Shown here in pieces: positions 26,432 to 34,795 of a stretch of DNA of 64,000 nucleotides. Location: the NCBI GenBank assembly GCA_000432915.1, contig HF995248.1:30129-94128 (forward strand), written 5' to 3'. The notes beneath the pieces were generated by a model. That model was not told where the DNA came from. It searched no databases and saw only the letters and a program-made list of their open reading frames with translations. Origin of the DNA: Firmicutes bacterium CAG:194. Its GTDB lineage: Bacteria; Bacillota; Clostridia; Lachnospirales; Lachnospiraceae. A program made the position numbers and the translations under genes. Within the stretch, counting starts at the first letter, position 1; the number at the start of each line of letters is the position of its first letter.

Positions 26432-27481
26432 ATGAAGAAAAGGTTTATGCTGTTTGTTGTATGTCTGCTTCTGCTGACGGGCTGCGGTAAATTACAGGAA
26501 ACGGAGCAGGAGGAAGAGAAGCAGGATGCTACACCGGCGCAGATCGGACTTGTGTTTGATTCCTTTGTCATAGAAAGATGGCAGAAGGACCGGGATGTAT
26601 TTGTTTCCACTGCGAAGGAATATGGTGCGGAAGTCAATGTGCAGAATGCCAACGGTGATATCGACACGCAGATCTCACAGATCCGGTATCTGATCAAGAA
26701 AAAGGTGGATGTGCTTGTTGTTGTCTGCATCGATTCGGATGGACTGGCGGATGTGATCGCGGAAGCAGAGGATGCGGGCATACGGGTGATCGCCTATGAC
26801 CGTATGATCAAAAATGCCAATGTGGATCTGTATATTTCCTTCGATAATGAAAAGGTAGGAACGCTGATGGGGCAGGCGCTTGTACAGGCAGGACTGCCAA
26901 ACAAAAAAGTACTTATGCTTTCCGGACCGACTGCGGATAATAATGTGTCGCAGGTGGAAAAGGGCTTTCAGGCTGTGATGGATGAAAATGACATCGAGAT
27001 CGTGGGAAGCATGCATGCGGACGGCTGGAAGGCAGAGCTTGCCTATGATTATATCAATGAACATCCGGAGCTTTTGGACGGCCTGGATGCGATCATGTGC
27101 GGTAACGACGGTATCGCTACAAGTACTGTGCGTGCGCTTGCGGAAAAACGGCTGGCAAGCAAGATCAGGATCGTCGGACAGGATGCAGAGCTGGAAGCGT
27201 GTCAGCGTATTGTGGAAGGAACACAGGTTATGACCGTGTATAAGCCGGTGGAGAAGCAGGCGCAGGCTGCGGCTGTTTATGCATGCCAGCTGGCAAGGGG
27301 AGAGGGCGTACAGACTGACCGGAAAGCATATGACGGTACTTATGATGTGCCTGCTGTTGTGCTCGAACCAATCGCGGTGAATGCTGACAATATGCAGGAA
27401 GTCATTATAAACAGCGGATTCCACTTGAAAGAAGAGGTTTATTTGAATGTGCGCGATGAGGGCACGAGCACGCAAAAATAA
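26432..27481 (+). CDS. Sugar-binding lipoprotein, XylF-like
   Basis: 349 residues with a lipoprotein signal (LLLLTGC, Cys at about 19) and a type 1 periplasmic-binding fold: GLVFDSFVIERWQKDRDVF, VDVLVVVCIDSDGL, VIAYDRMI, and a C-terminal VVLEPIAV segment. The YDRMI segment corresponds to the xylose/multiple-sugar group. It starts three bases after the regulator stop and closes the sensor operon with a terminator. It may deliver sugar to the MmsAB transporter alongside ChvE, or hand it to the anchored co-sensor. Confidence 0.88.
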   Translation: MKKRFMLFVVCLLLLTGCGKLQETEQEEEKQDATPAQIGLVFDSFVIERWQKDRDVFVSTAKEYGAEVNVQNANGDIDTQISQIRYLIKKKVDVLVVVCIDSDGLADVIAEAEDAGIRVIAYDRMIKNANVDLYISFDNEKVGTLMGQALVQAGLPNKKVLMLSGPTADNNVSQVEKGFQAVMDENDIEIVGSMHADGWKAELAYDYINEHPELLDGLDAIMCGNDGIATSTVRALAEKRLASKIRIVGQDAELEACQRIVEGTQVMTVYKPVEKQAQAAAVYACQLARGEGVQTDRKAYDGTYDVPAVVLEPIAVNADNMQEVIINSGFHLKEEVYLNVRDEGTSTQK

Positions 27482-27506
27482 AAAATCAATAGTAAATTAT
27501 TGCAAA

Positions 27507-27551
27507 AAGTGCTGGTACACAGAACAATTTTGTGCTAGCACTTCTTTTTTT
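27507..27551 (+). terminator. Terminator closing the sensor operon
   Basis: AAGTGCT (27507-27513) pairs with AGCACTT (27537-27543), with further imperfect pairing inside (ACACA against TGTG), then a run of T. It separates the sensor genes from the chvE transporter operon. Confidence 0.75.
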
Positions 27552-27693
27552 ATGGTATGTCATATCTTAAAAAATGACAGAAATTCGCAAACTATTGCTA
27601 TTGAAGGTATGGTACATTTTACTTGTAACAAAGAAAACCTAAAAACGGAATGATTTGTAACACAATATAATTTAATTAAGGGAGGACTTCAAT

Positions 27694-28854
27694 ATGAAGA
27701 AGAAATTATTAAGTGTATTACTCAGCACAGCAATGGTAGCTTCTCTGTTAGTTGGTTGTGGAAGCAGCGCAGCAACAGATGACAGCGCAGCAACAGATGC
27801 AGCAGCAACAGATGCAGCAGCAACAGATACTGCTGATGACAGCGCAGCCGCAGACGACAGCGCGAGTGCAGGCGAAGGTGGATTTGTTGGTGTAGCAATG
27901 CCGACAAAGGATCTGCAGCGTTGGAACCAGGATGGTTCAAACATGCAGGCAGAGCTCGAAGCAGCCGGCTACAAAGTAGATATCCAGTATGCATCTAACG
28001 ATACAGCTACACAGGTATCCCAGATCGAGAACATGATCACAGAAGGCGTTGATGTTTTAGTTATCGCTTCCATCGATGGCAGCTCACTTGGTACAGTAAT
28101 GAGCCAGGCAAAAGAAGCAGGCATTCCTGTTATCGCATATGACCGTCTGATCATGGATTCAGATGCAGTTTCTTACTACGCAACATTCGATAACTACATG
28201 GTTGGTACAAAGCAGGGCGAGTACATCCGTGACAACTTAGACCTTGACAATGCAGCAGGACCGTTCAACCTTGAAGTGTTCACCGGTGACCCGGGTGATA
28301 ACAATGCTAACTTCTTCTACGGCGGCGCAATGGATGTTCTGAATAAGTACATCGACGAAGGCAAACTGGTTATCAAATCAGGCCAGAAGGAATTCGCAGA
28401 CGTAGCAACAGCTAACTGGTCTACAGAAACAGCTCAGTCCAGAATGGAAAACATCCTTGCTTCTTACTACGCAGATGGTACAAAGCTTGATGCAGTTCTT
28501 TGCTCAAACGACTCTACAGCACTTGGTGTTGAGAACGCACTTGCAGCTAACTACACAGGCGATTACCCGATCATCACCGGTCAGGACTGTGATATTGCAA
28601 ACGTTAAGAACATGATCGCCGGCAAACAGTCAATGTCTATCTTCAAAGATACACGTACACTTGCAAGCCAGGTTGTAAAGATGGTTGGTCAGATCATCGA
28701 AGGACAGGAAGTAGAAGTTAACGATACAGAGTCTTATGACAACGGTACAGGCGTTATTCCTTCATTCCTTTGCGAGCCTGTATTCGCAGATGCTAATAAC
28801 TACAAAGAACTGTTAGTAGATTCAGGATACTACACAGAAGCAGATTTACAGTAA
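27694..28854 (+). CDS. chvE: Multiple-monosaccharide ABC transporter binding lipoprotein (ChvE-like)
   Basis: 386 residues. Lipobox VASLLVGC, a 45-residue Ala/Asp/Thr linker made of short repeats, then the sugar-binding core (GVAMPTKDLQRWNQDG, DVLVIASIDGSSL, VIAYDRLI, GQDCDIANVKNM). Strong GGGAGG ribosome site. Codons are smoother and more uniform than those of the sensor genes, which is usual for an abundantly made binding protein. ChvE relatives bind galactose, arabinose, xylose or glucose; which one is not evident. It leads the chvE-mmsA-mmsB transport operon. Confidence 0.93.
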   Translation: MKKKLLSVLLSTAMVASLLVGCGSSAATDDSAATDAAATDAAATDTADDSAAADDSASAGEGGFVGVAMPTKDLQRWNQDGSNMQAELEAAGYKVDIQYASNDTATQVSQIENMITEGVDVLVIASIDGSSLGTVMSQAKEAGIPVIAYDRLIMDSDAVSYYATFDNYMVGTKQGEYIRDNLDLDNAAGPFNLEVFTGDPGDNNANFFYGGAMDVLNKYIDEGKLVIKSGQKEFADVATANWSTETAQSRMENILASYYADGTKLDAVLCSNDSTALGVENALAANYTGDYPIITGQDCDIANVKNMIAGKQSMSIFKDTRTLASQVVKMVGQIIEGQEVEVNDTESYDNGTGVIPSFLCEPVFADANNYKELLVDSGYYTEADLQ

Positions 28855-28912
28855 TTGTCACATATTTGCGACCCTGAAATGTGTGACTGAATCACCTGCG
28901 AAGCAGGTTATG
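28855..28912 (+). repeat. Dispersed hairpin repeat (family B), copy 1
   Basis: Begins right after the chvE stop. It shares ATTGTCACATATTTGCG and a following AATGTGYGACT-like segment with 59541-59572, and contains ACCTGC-GAA-GCAGGT (28894-28908), a hairpin with a three-base GAA loop. Confidence 0.65.
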
Positions 28913-28958
28913 GCATGTGAGAGGTTTCCGTGATTATCACAACAAAATAAAAAACAAT

Positions 28959-28983
28959 AACAGGCGGGTTTACCCCGCCTGTT
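28959..28983 (+). promoter_or_regulatory. Stable stem-loop between chvE and mmsA
   Basis: AACAGGCGGG (28959-28968) and CCCGCCTGTT (28974-28983), 10 bp with a five-base loop and no T-run. Such stems after a binding-protein gene often protect the upstream mRNA and limit read-through, giving more binding protein than transporter. Confidence 0.65.
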
Positions 28984-29057
28984 AATCTCAAAAGGTAAGG
29001 AATATAATGATTGCGGAGCAGTCATTATGTAAATATTAGATATTAGGAGGGATACAA

Positions 29058-30599
29058 TTGGCGAAAGTATTATTGGAAATGAAAAATATCACCAAAACAT
29101 TCCCCGGTGTTAAGGCACTTGATAATGTAAATCTTCAGGTAGAAGAAGGCGAGATCCACGCTCTGGTTGGAGAAAACGGCGCCGGTAAATCTACCCTTAT
29201 GAATGTTTTAAGTGGTATCTACCCTTACGGTAGCTATGAAGGCGATATTATATATGACGGAGAAATTTGTAAATTCTCTAAAATTAAAGATAGTGAAGAA
29301 AAGGGAATTGTCATTATCCATCAGGAACTGGCATTGATCCCTTACATGAGCATCGGTGAGAACATGTTCCTCGGTAACGAGAGAGGAAAGAAATTTGCGA
29401 TCAACTGGAACGATACTTACGGCGAAGCTGAAAAATATATGAGAACAGTAGGACTGAAGGAATCTTCCAGAACACTGATCAAAGATATCGGTACAGGTAA
29501 ACAGCAGCTGGTTGAAATTGCAAAAGCACTTGCAAAACATGCAAAGCTCCTGATCCTGGATGAGCCGACTGCCTCCTTGAATGAGGATGATTCCCAGGCA
29601 CTTCTGGATTTACTCCTGAAGTTCAAAAAAGAAGGTATGACTTCAATCATCATCTCTCATAAGCTGAATGAGATCTCTTATGTAGCAGATAAGATCACGG
29701 TTATTCGAGACGGATCTACGATTGAAACATTGGATAAAGAAAAAGACGATATTTCCGAAGCGCGTATCATCAAAGGTATGGTTGGCCGTGAGCTGACAGA
29801 CCGTTTCCCGAAACGCGAGAATAAGAAATTCGGAGAGATCAACCTGGAGACAAAGGACTGGACGGTTTACCATCCGCTTTACACGGAACGTAAGGTTGTT
29901 GACAATGTCAGCATCAACGTCCGTAAAGGTGAGGTTGTTGGTATCGCAGGTCTGATGGGCGCCGGACGTACAGAGCTTGCCATGAGCTTATTCGGTAAGA
30001 GCTACGGTACAAAGATCTCCGGCTCCTTAAAGCTGAATGGTGAAGAGGTACATCTGAAGAATGTAAGAGATGCCATTCATCATAAGCTGGCATATGTAAC
30101 AGAAGATCGAAAAGGAAACGGACTGATCCTTTCCAACCCGATCAAGATCAATACGACGCTTGCAAATCTGGATGCGATCAGCAGACATGGTGTGATCGAT
30201 CAGGATGAGGAATATGCGATTGCAGTAGATTACAAAGAAAAATTACGCACGAAATGTCCGTCTGTAGAGCAGAATGTCGGTAATCTTTCCGGTGGTAACC
30301 AGCAGAAAGTATTACTGGCTAAATGGATGTTCGCAGATCCGGATGTATTGATCCTCGACGAGCCGACAAGAGGTATCGACGTTGGAGCGAAATACGAGAT
30401 TTACTGTATTATCAATCAGTTGGTGGCAGAAGGAAAATCTGTTATCATGATTTCTTCAGAGCTTCCTGAAGTACTTGGTATGTGTGACAGAATTTATATC
30501 ATGAATGAAGGAAGAATCGTCGGAGAACTGCAAGGTAAGGAAGCATCGCAGGAAATCATTATGTCACATATTTTAAAATCTTCAAATAAAGGAGCGTAA
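29058..30599 (+). CDS. mmsA: Sugar ABC transporter ATPase with two nucleotide-binding domains
   Basis: 513 residues. The first domain has Walker A GENGAGKST and Walker B LLILDEPTAS; the second has the degenerate GLMGAGRTEL loop, the signature LSGGNQQK and ILDEPTRGID. This is the RbsA/XylG/MmsA architecture. The TTG start at 29058 is supported by AGGAGG eight bases upstream and the normal N-terminus (LLEMKNITKTFPGVKAL). It couples ATP hydrolysis to sugar uptake through the permease encoded three bases downstream. Confidence 0.94.
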   Translation: MAKVLLEMKNITKTFPGVKALDNVNLQVEEGEIHALVGENGAGKSTLMNVLSGIYPYGSYEGDIIYDGEICKFSKIKDSEEKGIVIIHQELALIPYMSIGENMFLGNERGKKFAINWNDTYGEAEKYMRTVGLKESSRTLIKDIGTGKQQLVEIAKALAKHAKLLILDEPTASLNEDDSQALLDLLLKFKKEGMTSIIISHKLNEISYVADKITVIRDGSTIETLDKEKDDISEARIIKGMVGRELTDRFPKRENKKFGEINLETKDWTVYHPLYTERKVVDNVSINVRKGEVVGIAGLMGAGRTELAMSLFGKSYGTKISGSLKLNGEEVHLKNVRDAIHHKLAYVTEDRKGNGLILSNPIKINTTLANLDAISRHGVIDQDEEYAIAVDYKEKLRTKCPSVEQNVGNLSGGNQQKVLLAKWMFADPDVLILDEPTRGIDVGAKYEIYCIINQLVAEGKSVIMISSELPEVLGMCDRIYIMNEGRIVGELQGKEASQEIIMSHILKSSNKGA

Positions 30600-30602
30600 A
30601 CA

Positions 30603-31775
30603 ATGGATAAAGCAAAATTGATGAATGGTGTCAAAAAATATACAATGATTATTGTTTTAGTATTAGTTACGTTGTTCTTTACGTGGCAGACAGGTGGTAA
30701 AATTCTTCTCCCACAGAACGTAAGTAACTTAATTTCCCAGAACGCATACGTATTTGTTCTGGCAACTGGTATGTTATTATGTATCTTAACCGGTGGTAAC
30801 ATCGATCTTTCGGTTGGTTCGGTTGTCTGCTTCGCAGGTGCTGTCGGTGCAACATTAATGGAAAGCAAAGGAATGAATCCTTGGGCTGCATCTATTATGA
30901 TGCTTCTGATCGGTCTTCTGATCGGTGCATGGCAGGCTTTCTGGATCGCATATGTACATGTACCTCCTTTCATTACAACACTGTCCGGTATGTTGGTATT
31001 CCGTGGACTTTCAAACGTTGTACTGAACGGCTTAACAGTTTCCCTGACAAATGCAGGATTCGTTAAAGTATTCGGCGGTGGTGCTGAATGTTATATTCCT
31101 GATTTCTTCGGTGGAAACGGATTCAATATTACCTGTATGTTAGTTGGTGTGGCCGCCTGTGTGATCTATGTACTGGTTCAGATCAAGAACCGCATGAACC
31201 GTGCAAAGAAGGGCTACGAAATGGAAGCTCTGAGCGCAATGGTAATCAGAACCGTGATCATCTGTGCAGTTATTTTAGTATTCATGTTCCGTCTGGCTCA
31301 GTACAAAGGTATTCCGACTGCTCTTGTATGGGTAGCACTGGTAGTTCTGATCTACGGATACATCACAAGCAAAACAACAACAGGCCGTTACTTCTACGCA
31401 GTAGGTGGTAACGAAAAAGCAACAAAGCTTTCCGGTATTAATACAAACAAGGTTTACTTCATTGCTTATACAAACATGGGCTTCTTAGCAGCTCTTGCAG
31501 GTATGCTGACAATCGCACGTATGACAAGTGCACAGCCAACATACGGACAGAACTACGAAATGGATGCCATCGGTGCCTGCTTCGTAGGTGGTGCTTCTGC
31601 TTATGGCGGTGTCGGTACAGTTCCGGGTGTTATCGTTGGTGCGGTTCTGATGGGTGTTATCAACCTTGGTATGTCGATCATGGGTGTTGATGCCAACTAC
31701 CAGAAGGTTGTAAAAGGTCTTGTACTTCTTGCAGCTGTTATCTTCGATGTCGTAACAAAGAAACAGGATAAATAA
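30603..31775 (+). CDS. mmsB: Sugar ABC transporter permease
   Basis: 390 residues with eight to ten membrane spans of the BPD_transp_2 (RbsC/XylH) type, including TGGNIDLSVGS early and GGASAYGGVGTVPGVIVG near the C-terminus. It is the last gene of the chvE-mmsA-mmsB operon and forms the channel for the sugar. A terminator begins 45 bases after its stop. Confidence 0.94.
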   Translation: MDKAKLMNGVKKYTMIIVLVLVTLFFTWQTGGKILLPQNVSNLISQNAYVFVLATGMLLCILTGGNIDLSVGSVVCFAGAVGATLMESKGMNPWAASIMMLLIGLLIGAWQAFWIAYVHVPPFITTLSGMLVFRGLSNVVLNGLTVSLTNAGFVKVFGGGAECYIPDFFGGNGFNITCMLVGVAACVIYVLVQIKNRMNRAKKGYEMEALSAMVIRTVIICAVILVFMFRLAQYKGIPTALVWVALVVLIYGYITSKTTTGRYFYAVGGNEKATKLSGINTNKVYFIAYTNMGFLAALAGMLTIARMTSAQPTYGQNYEMDAIGACFVGGASAYGGVGTVPGVIVGAVLMGVINLGMSIMGVDANYQKVVKGLVLLAAVIFDVVTKKQDK

Positions 31776-31820
31776 AAGTTATAAGGCAGAATGATAGCAA
31801 TATCATCCTAATATCTAATG

Positions 31821-31852
31821 AAAGCTCCCGGGCATCGCCCGGGAGCTTTCGC
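31821..31852 (+). terminator. Terminator of the chvE-mmsAB operon
   Basis: AAAGCTCCCGGGC (31821-31833) and GCCCGGGAGCTTT (31837-31849), a perfect 13-bp stem with an ATC loop. The T-run is short. Confidence 0.8.
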
Positions 31853-32030
31853 GTGAGTGCGCATCCCACGGAGTGGCTCTTTATATATCAGGGAAAGTTT
31901 CCCTGATATGAAGAGACGAGATACGCTTTGCGAATCTCGCTCTGATTAGCGGTCGTCAAATGCACCGCATAAATGCGTGCATTTTCCTCGTCGCCATAAC
32001 AAAGAGCAGGCTCCCCAATGGGGAGCCTGC
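31853..32030 (-). repeat. Dispersed hairpin repeat (family A), long copy, in the 472-base gap
   Basis: The gap 31776-32247 holds no gene. Beyond the terminator it contains a perfect 12-bp palindrome ATATCAGGGAAA/TTTCCCTGATAT (31885-31909), a region (about 31919-32000) whose reverse complement matches 63409-63490, and a GCAGGCTCCCC/GGGGAGCCTGC hairpin (32006-32030). In reverse orientation the order is hairpin, CTCTTTG, repeat, so again the repeat follows a terminator-like stem, as at 21117-21182. A short reverse frame (31888-32106) is not considered a gene because it lies within this structure. Confidence 0.75.
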
Positions 32031-32182
32031 AAGGTGAAAGAATAACACTGCAGAAGTACTGTATCTTCTGCTTGTGATACAGGCTTTTGCAATCTATAGG
32101 TATCATATCATTGTTTGCTGAAAAAACATAGAGTGATAGTGCCTACACTTTTATCCTGTTTTTATCGAAAATAAACAAAAAA

Positions 32183-32211
32183 TTGCCAAACGGACGTATT
32201 CGACGTATAAT
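32183..32211 (+). promoter_or_regulatory. Promoter of the MBOAT gene
   Basis: TTGCCA (32183-32188), 17 bases, TATAAT (32206-32211). Leader of about 30 bases to the GTG at 32248. Confidence 0.8.
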
Positions 32212-32247
32212 AAACTGACATTACGATTAGAAAGGAAGGGCAAATTT

Positions 32248-33711
32248 GTGATTTTTAATTCGGTCAGCTATCTGCTGTTTTTTCCCATAGTGACGATCCT
32301 GTATTTTGCTTTTCCGAAAAAGCTGCGCAATGCATGGCTTCTGATCGCCAGTTATTTCTTCTATATGAACTGGAACGCAGCCTATGGGCTGTTGCTTTTT
32401 GGCTCTACCGTGATCACATATTTGTGCAGTCTTCTGGTGGAATGGGCAAAGGAGAAAAAGCAGTCTGTGAGGCTTGCAAAGGCTGCGATGGCTGCGAGTT
32501 TTCTGCTGAATCTGGGTCTTTTGTTTTATTTTAAATATCTGAATTTTGCGATTGTAAATCTGAACAGGATCAGCAGTCTGTTCCATGGCAGGCAGATTTC
32601 TGTTTTTGATATTCTGCTTCCTGTCGGCATTTCATTTTATATTTTTCAGGCACTGGGCTATACGATGGATGTATACAGGGGCAAGATCAAGGCCTGTCGG
32701 AATTTCTTTCGTTATGCTCTGTTTGTTTCGTTCTTTCCGCAGCTTGTGGCAGGTCCGATCGAACGCTCGGACAATCTGCTGCCGCAGTTTGAAGAGGAGC
32801 ATACGTTTGATACGGACAGAATCCGGGAAGGGCTTTTGTGGATGCTCTGGGGGCTCTTTCTGAAAATTGTGATCGCGGACAATCTGTCTGTCTATATTAC
32901 GGAGATTTATGATAATTATCTGGCATATACCGGAGCGGAGATCGTTTTTGCCACTGTATTGTTTGCATTTCAGATTTACTGTGATTTTGGCGGCTATTCC
33001 TATATTGCGATCGGAAGTGCGAAGGTGTTGGGCTTTCGGCTGATGGATAATTTTAAAGCTCCTTATCTGGCGGTCAGTGTACATGATTTCTGGAGACGAT
33101 GGCATATTTCCCTGACAAGCTGGTTTACCGATTATCTGTATATCCCGCTTGGGGGAAACAGAAAAGGAAAACTGCGTAAATATCTGAATGTCATGATCGT
33201 TTTTCTGGTTAGCGGTCTGTGGCACGGTGCTGACTGGACCTATGTGATCTGGGGCGGTATCAATGGGCTTTATATGGTGATCGAGGAAGTGACGGGATAT
33301 CGGAAAAAGGCAGTGCGGCTTGCAGAGAAAAGTCTGTCGTACCGGATTTTTGCAGGCATACTGACTTTTGCACTGGTAGATTTTTCGTGGCTGTTTTTCA
33401 GGGCGTCTTCGCTGGATGATGTGGTCGGTATGCTCAGACAGATCAAGGCTGTTCCGGGTTTCCACAGACTGTTTGGGGCAGTTTTTGCGGGAATGGAGCC
33501 ATCCCTTTTGCTGGCGGTCGCGCTTGCACTGCTTCTTATGTGGCAGGTTGACAGACTGCTTTACCGGGGAAAAAATGCTGCAATGCTTGTGCTTTCACAG
33601 GGATGGTTTGCGCGCTATCTGGTATATGGCGGTCTTTTGCTGTTCATTCTGCTGTTTGGCGTCTATGGATATGAATATGCCCAGACGGCATTTATTTACT
33701 TTCAGTTCTGA
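32248..33711 (+). CDS. MBOAT-family membrane O-acyltransferase (AlgI/DltB-like)
   Basis: 487 residues from a GTG with AAGGAAGG ahead. About ten membrane spans; the MBOAT core is clear: FPQLVAGPIERSDNLLPQ, CDFGGYSYIAIGSA, VHDFWRRWHISLTSWF and the catalytic-histidine region VSGLWHGADWTYVIWG. It transfers an acyl group (usually acetyl) across the membrane to an extracellular polymer. The next gene encodes an SGNH-like exported protein, the usual partner that completes transfer. The polymer may be one of the fucose or heptose glycans made elsewhere in the window, but this is inference. Confidence 0.92.
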   Translation: MIFNSVSYLLFFPIVTILYFAFPKKLRNAWLLIASYFFYMNWNAAYGLLLFGSTVITYLCSLLVEWAKEKKQSVRLAKAAMAASFLLNLGLLFYFKYLNFAIVNLNRISSLFHGRQISVFDILLPVGISFYIFQALGYTMDVYRGKIKACRNFFRYALFVSFFPQLVAGPIERSDNLLPQFEEEHTFDTDRIREGLLWMLWGLFLKIVIADNLSVYITEIYDNYLAYTGAEIVFATVLFAFQIYCDFGGYSYIAIGSAKVLGFRLMDNFKAPYLAVSVHDFWRRWHISLTSWFTDYLYIPLGGNRKGKLRKYLNVMIVFLVSGLWHGADWTYVIWGGINGLYMVIEEVTGYRKKAVRLAEKSLSYRIFAGILTFALVDFSWLFFRASSLDDVVGMLRQIKAVPGFHRLFGAVFAGMEPSLLLAVALALLLMWQVDRLLYRGKNAAMLVLSQGWFARYLVYGGLLLFILLFGVYGYEYAQTAFIYFQF

Positions 33712-33799
33712 CAGCTCTGGCAGATCAGGAGTTCGATATGGTTGAAAAATAAGGATGCTGCAAAAAATATTTGCAGTAAGCTACAGAAGGAATACATGC

Positions 33800-34741
33800 A
33801 TGAAGAAAAAAGTACTTTTCTTTGGAAAATTGTTTATAGTGACACTGCTTCTCTTCGTATTCTGCTTTGGCGTTGTTATGCCGCAGTATACAGGCAATTA
33901 TCAGGCATCTATGGTAGATAAGGCTGCCCGCCTCCGGTCAGTGGAAGGTCCGAAGATCGTTCTGATCGGCAATTCCAATCTGGCGTTTGGCATGGATAGT
34001 CAGATGCTGGAGGAGGCATTTTCCATGCCGGTTGTGAATATGGGACTGCATGGCGGTGTCGGGAATGTGTTTAACGAACAGGCAGCAAGGCTTAATGTGA
34101 CGCCGGGTGATATTTATGTGGTGTGCCACAGCAACTATGATGATACGGATGCGATCAAAAATCCGGAGCTGGCATGGATCACGATCGAGAATCATTTTGA
34201 ACTGTATAAACTGATCCGCCCAAAGGACTGGTGGGACATGATCCGGGCATATCCGACCTATCTGCGCAAATGTCTTGGGCAGTGGCGTAATGAGTCGGGC
34301 AATCAGGAGACAAATAACTGTTACCGCAGAAGCGCCTTTAACGCATACGGAGATGTATATTATCCGCGTCCACAGTCTGAGGAAGGCATCGATTTTTCGC
34401 CGGTGGCGATCCATCATATCAACGAAACAACGGCAAAACGTCTGAATACGTTATATGATGATCTGCAAAAGCAGGGAGCGGATATGGTTGTGGCAGGCTA
34501 TCCGATCGCGGAATACGAAGGGACACCGGAAAGAGCGGCATATGATGAGATGGGACAGGAGATCGCAGATGCGCTGGATGCGGCGGTGATCTCGGATTTT
34601 AACGATTACAGATATCCCACTTCTTATTTTTATAATACTTATATGCACCTGACGGATGAGGGAACAAAGGCAAGAACACAGCAGCTCATCAAAGACCTGC
34701 AGGCTTATATGGATGGAGAGGCAAAATACGAAAACAAATAG
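33800..34741 (+). CDS. Exported SGNH-like protein, partner of the MBOAT
   Basis: 313 residues with one N-terminal membrane segment (about 8-28) and an extracytoplasmic domain. VLIGNSNLAFG carries a serine at the SGNH block I position (GNSN instead of GDS), and HLTDEG near the C-terminus gives a candidate His/Asp pair, though the usual DxxH order is not evident. The ATG at 33800 was preferred to an in-frame start at 33755 because the hydrophobic segment then begins properly. It is similar in plan to DltD or AlgJ/AlgX acylation partners. Enzyme activity is not certain. Confidence 0.7.
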   Translation: MKKKVLFFGKLFIVTLLLFVFCFGVVMPQYTGNYQASMVDKAARLRSVEGPKIVLIGNSNLAFGMDSQMLEEAFSMPVVNMGLHGGVGNVFNEQAARLNVTPGDIYVVCHSNYDDTDAIKNPELAWITIENHFELYKLIRPKDWWDMIRAYPTYLRKCLGQWRNESGNQETNNCYRRSAFNAYGDVYYPRPQSEEGIDFSPVAIHHINETTAKRLNTLYDDLQKQGADMVVAGYPIAEYEGTPERAAYDEMGQEIADALDAAVISDFNDYRYPTSYFYNTYMHLTDEGTKARTQQLIKDLQAYMDGEAKYENK

Positions 34742-34795
34742 GCAGTCAAAGGAAAAACAGATGAATATCCGTATGGTTTATAAAGGAGGAACAGC

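Noticed and set aside
27643..27671. TATAAT at 27666-27671 as chvE promoter
   Set aside because: The expected start would fall inside the ribosome site and no -35 lies 17 bases upstream; the real promoter could not be placed.
31888..32106. 72-codon reverse frame in the gap after mmsB
   Set aside because: It coincides with palindromes and the family A repeat and has no ribosome site.
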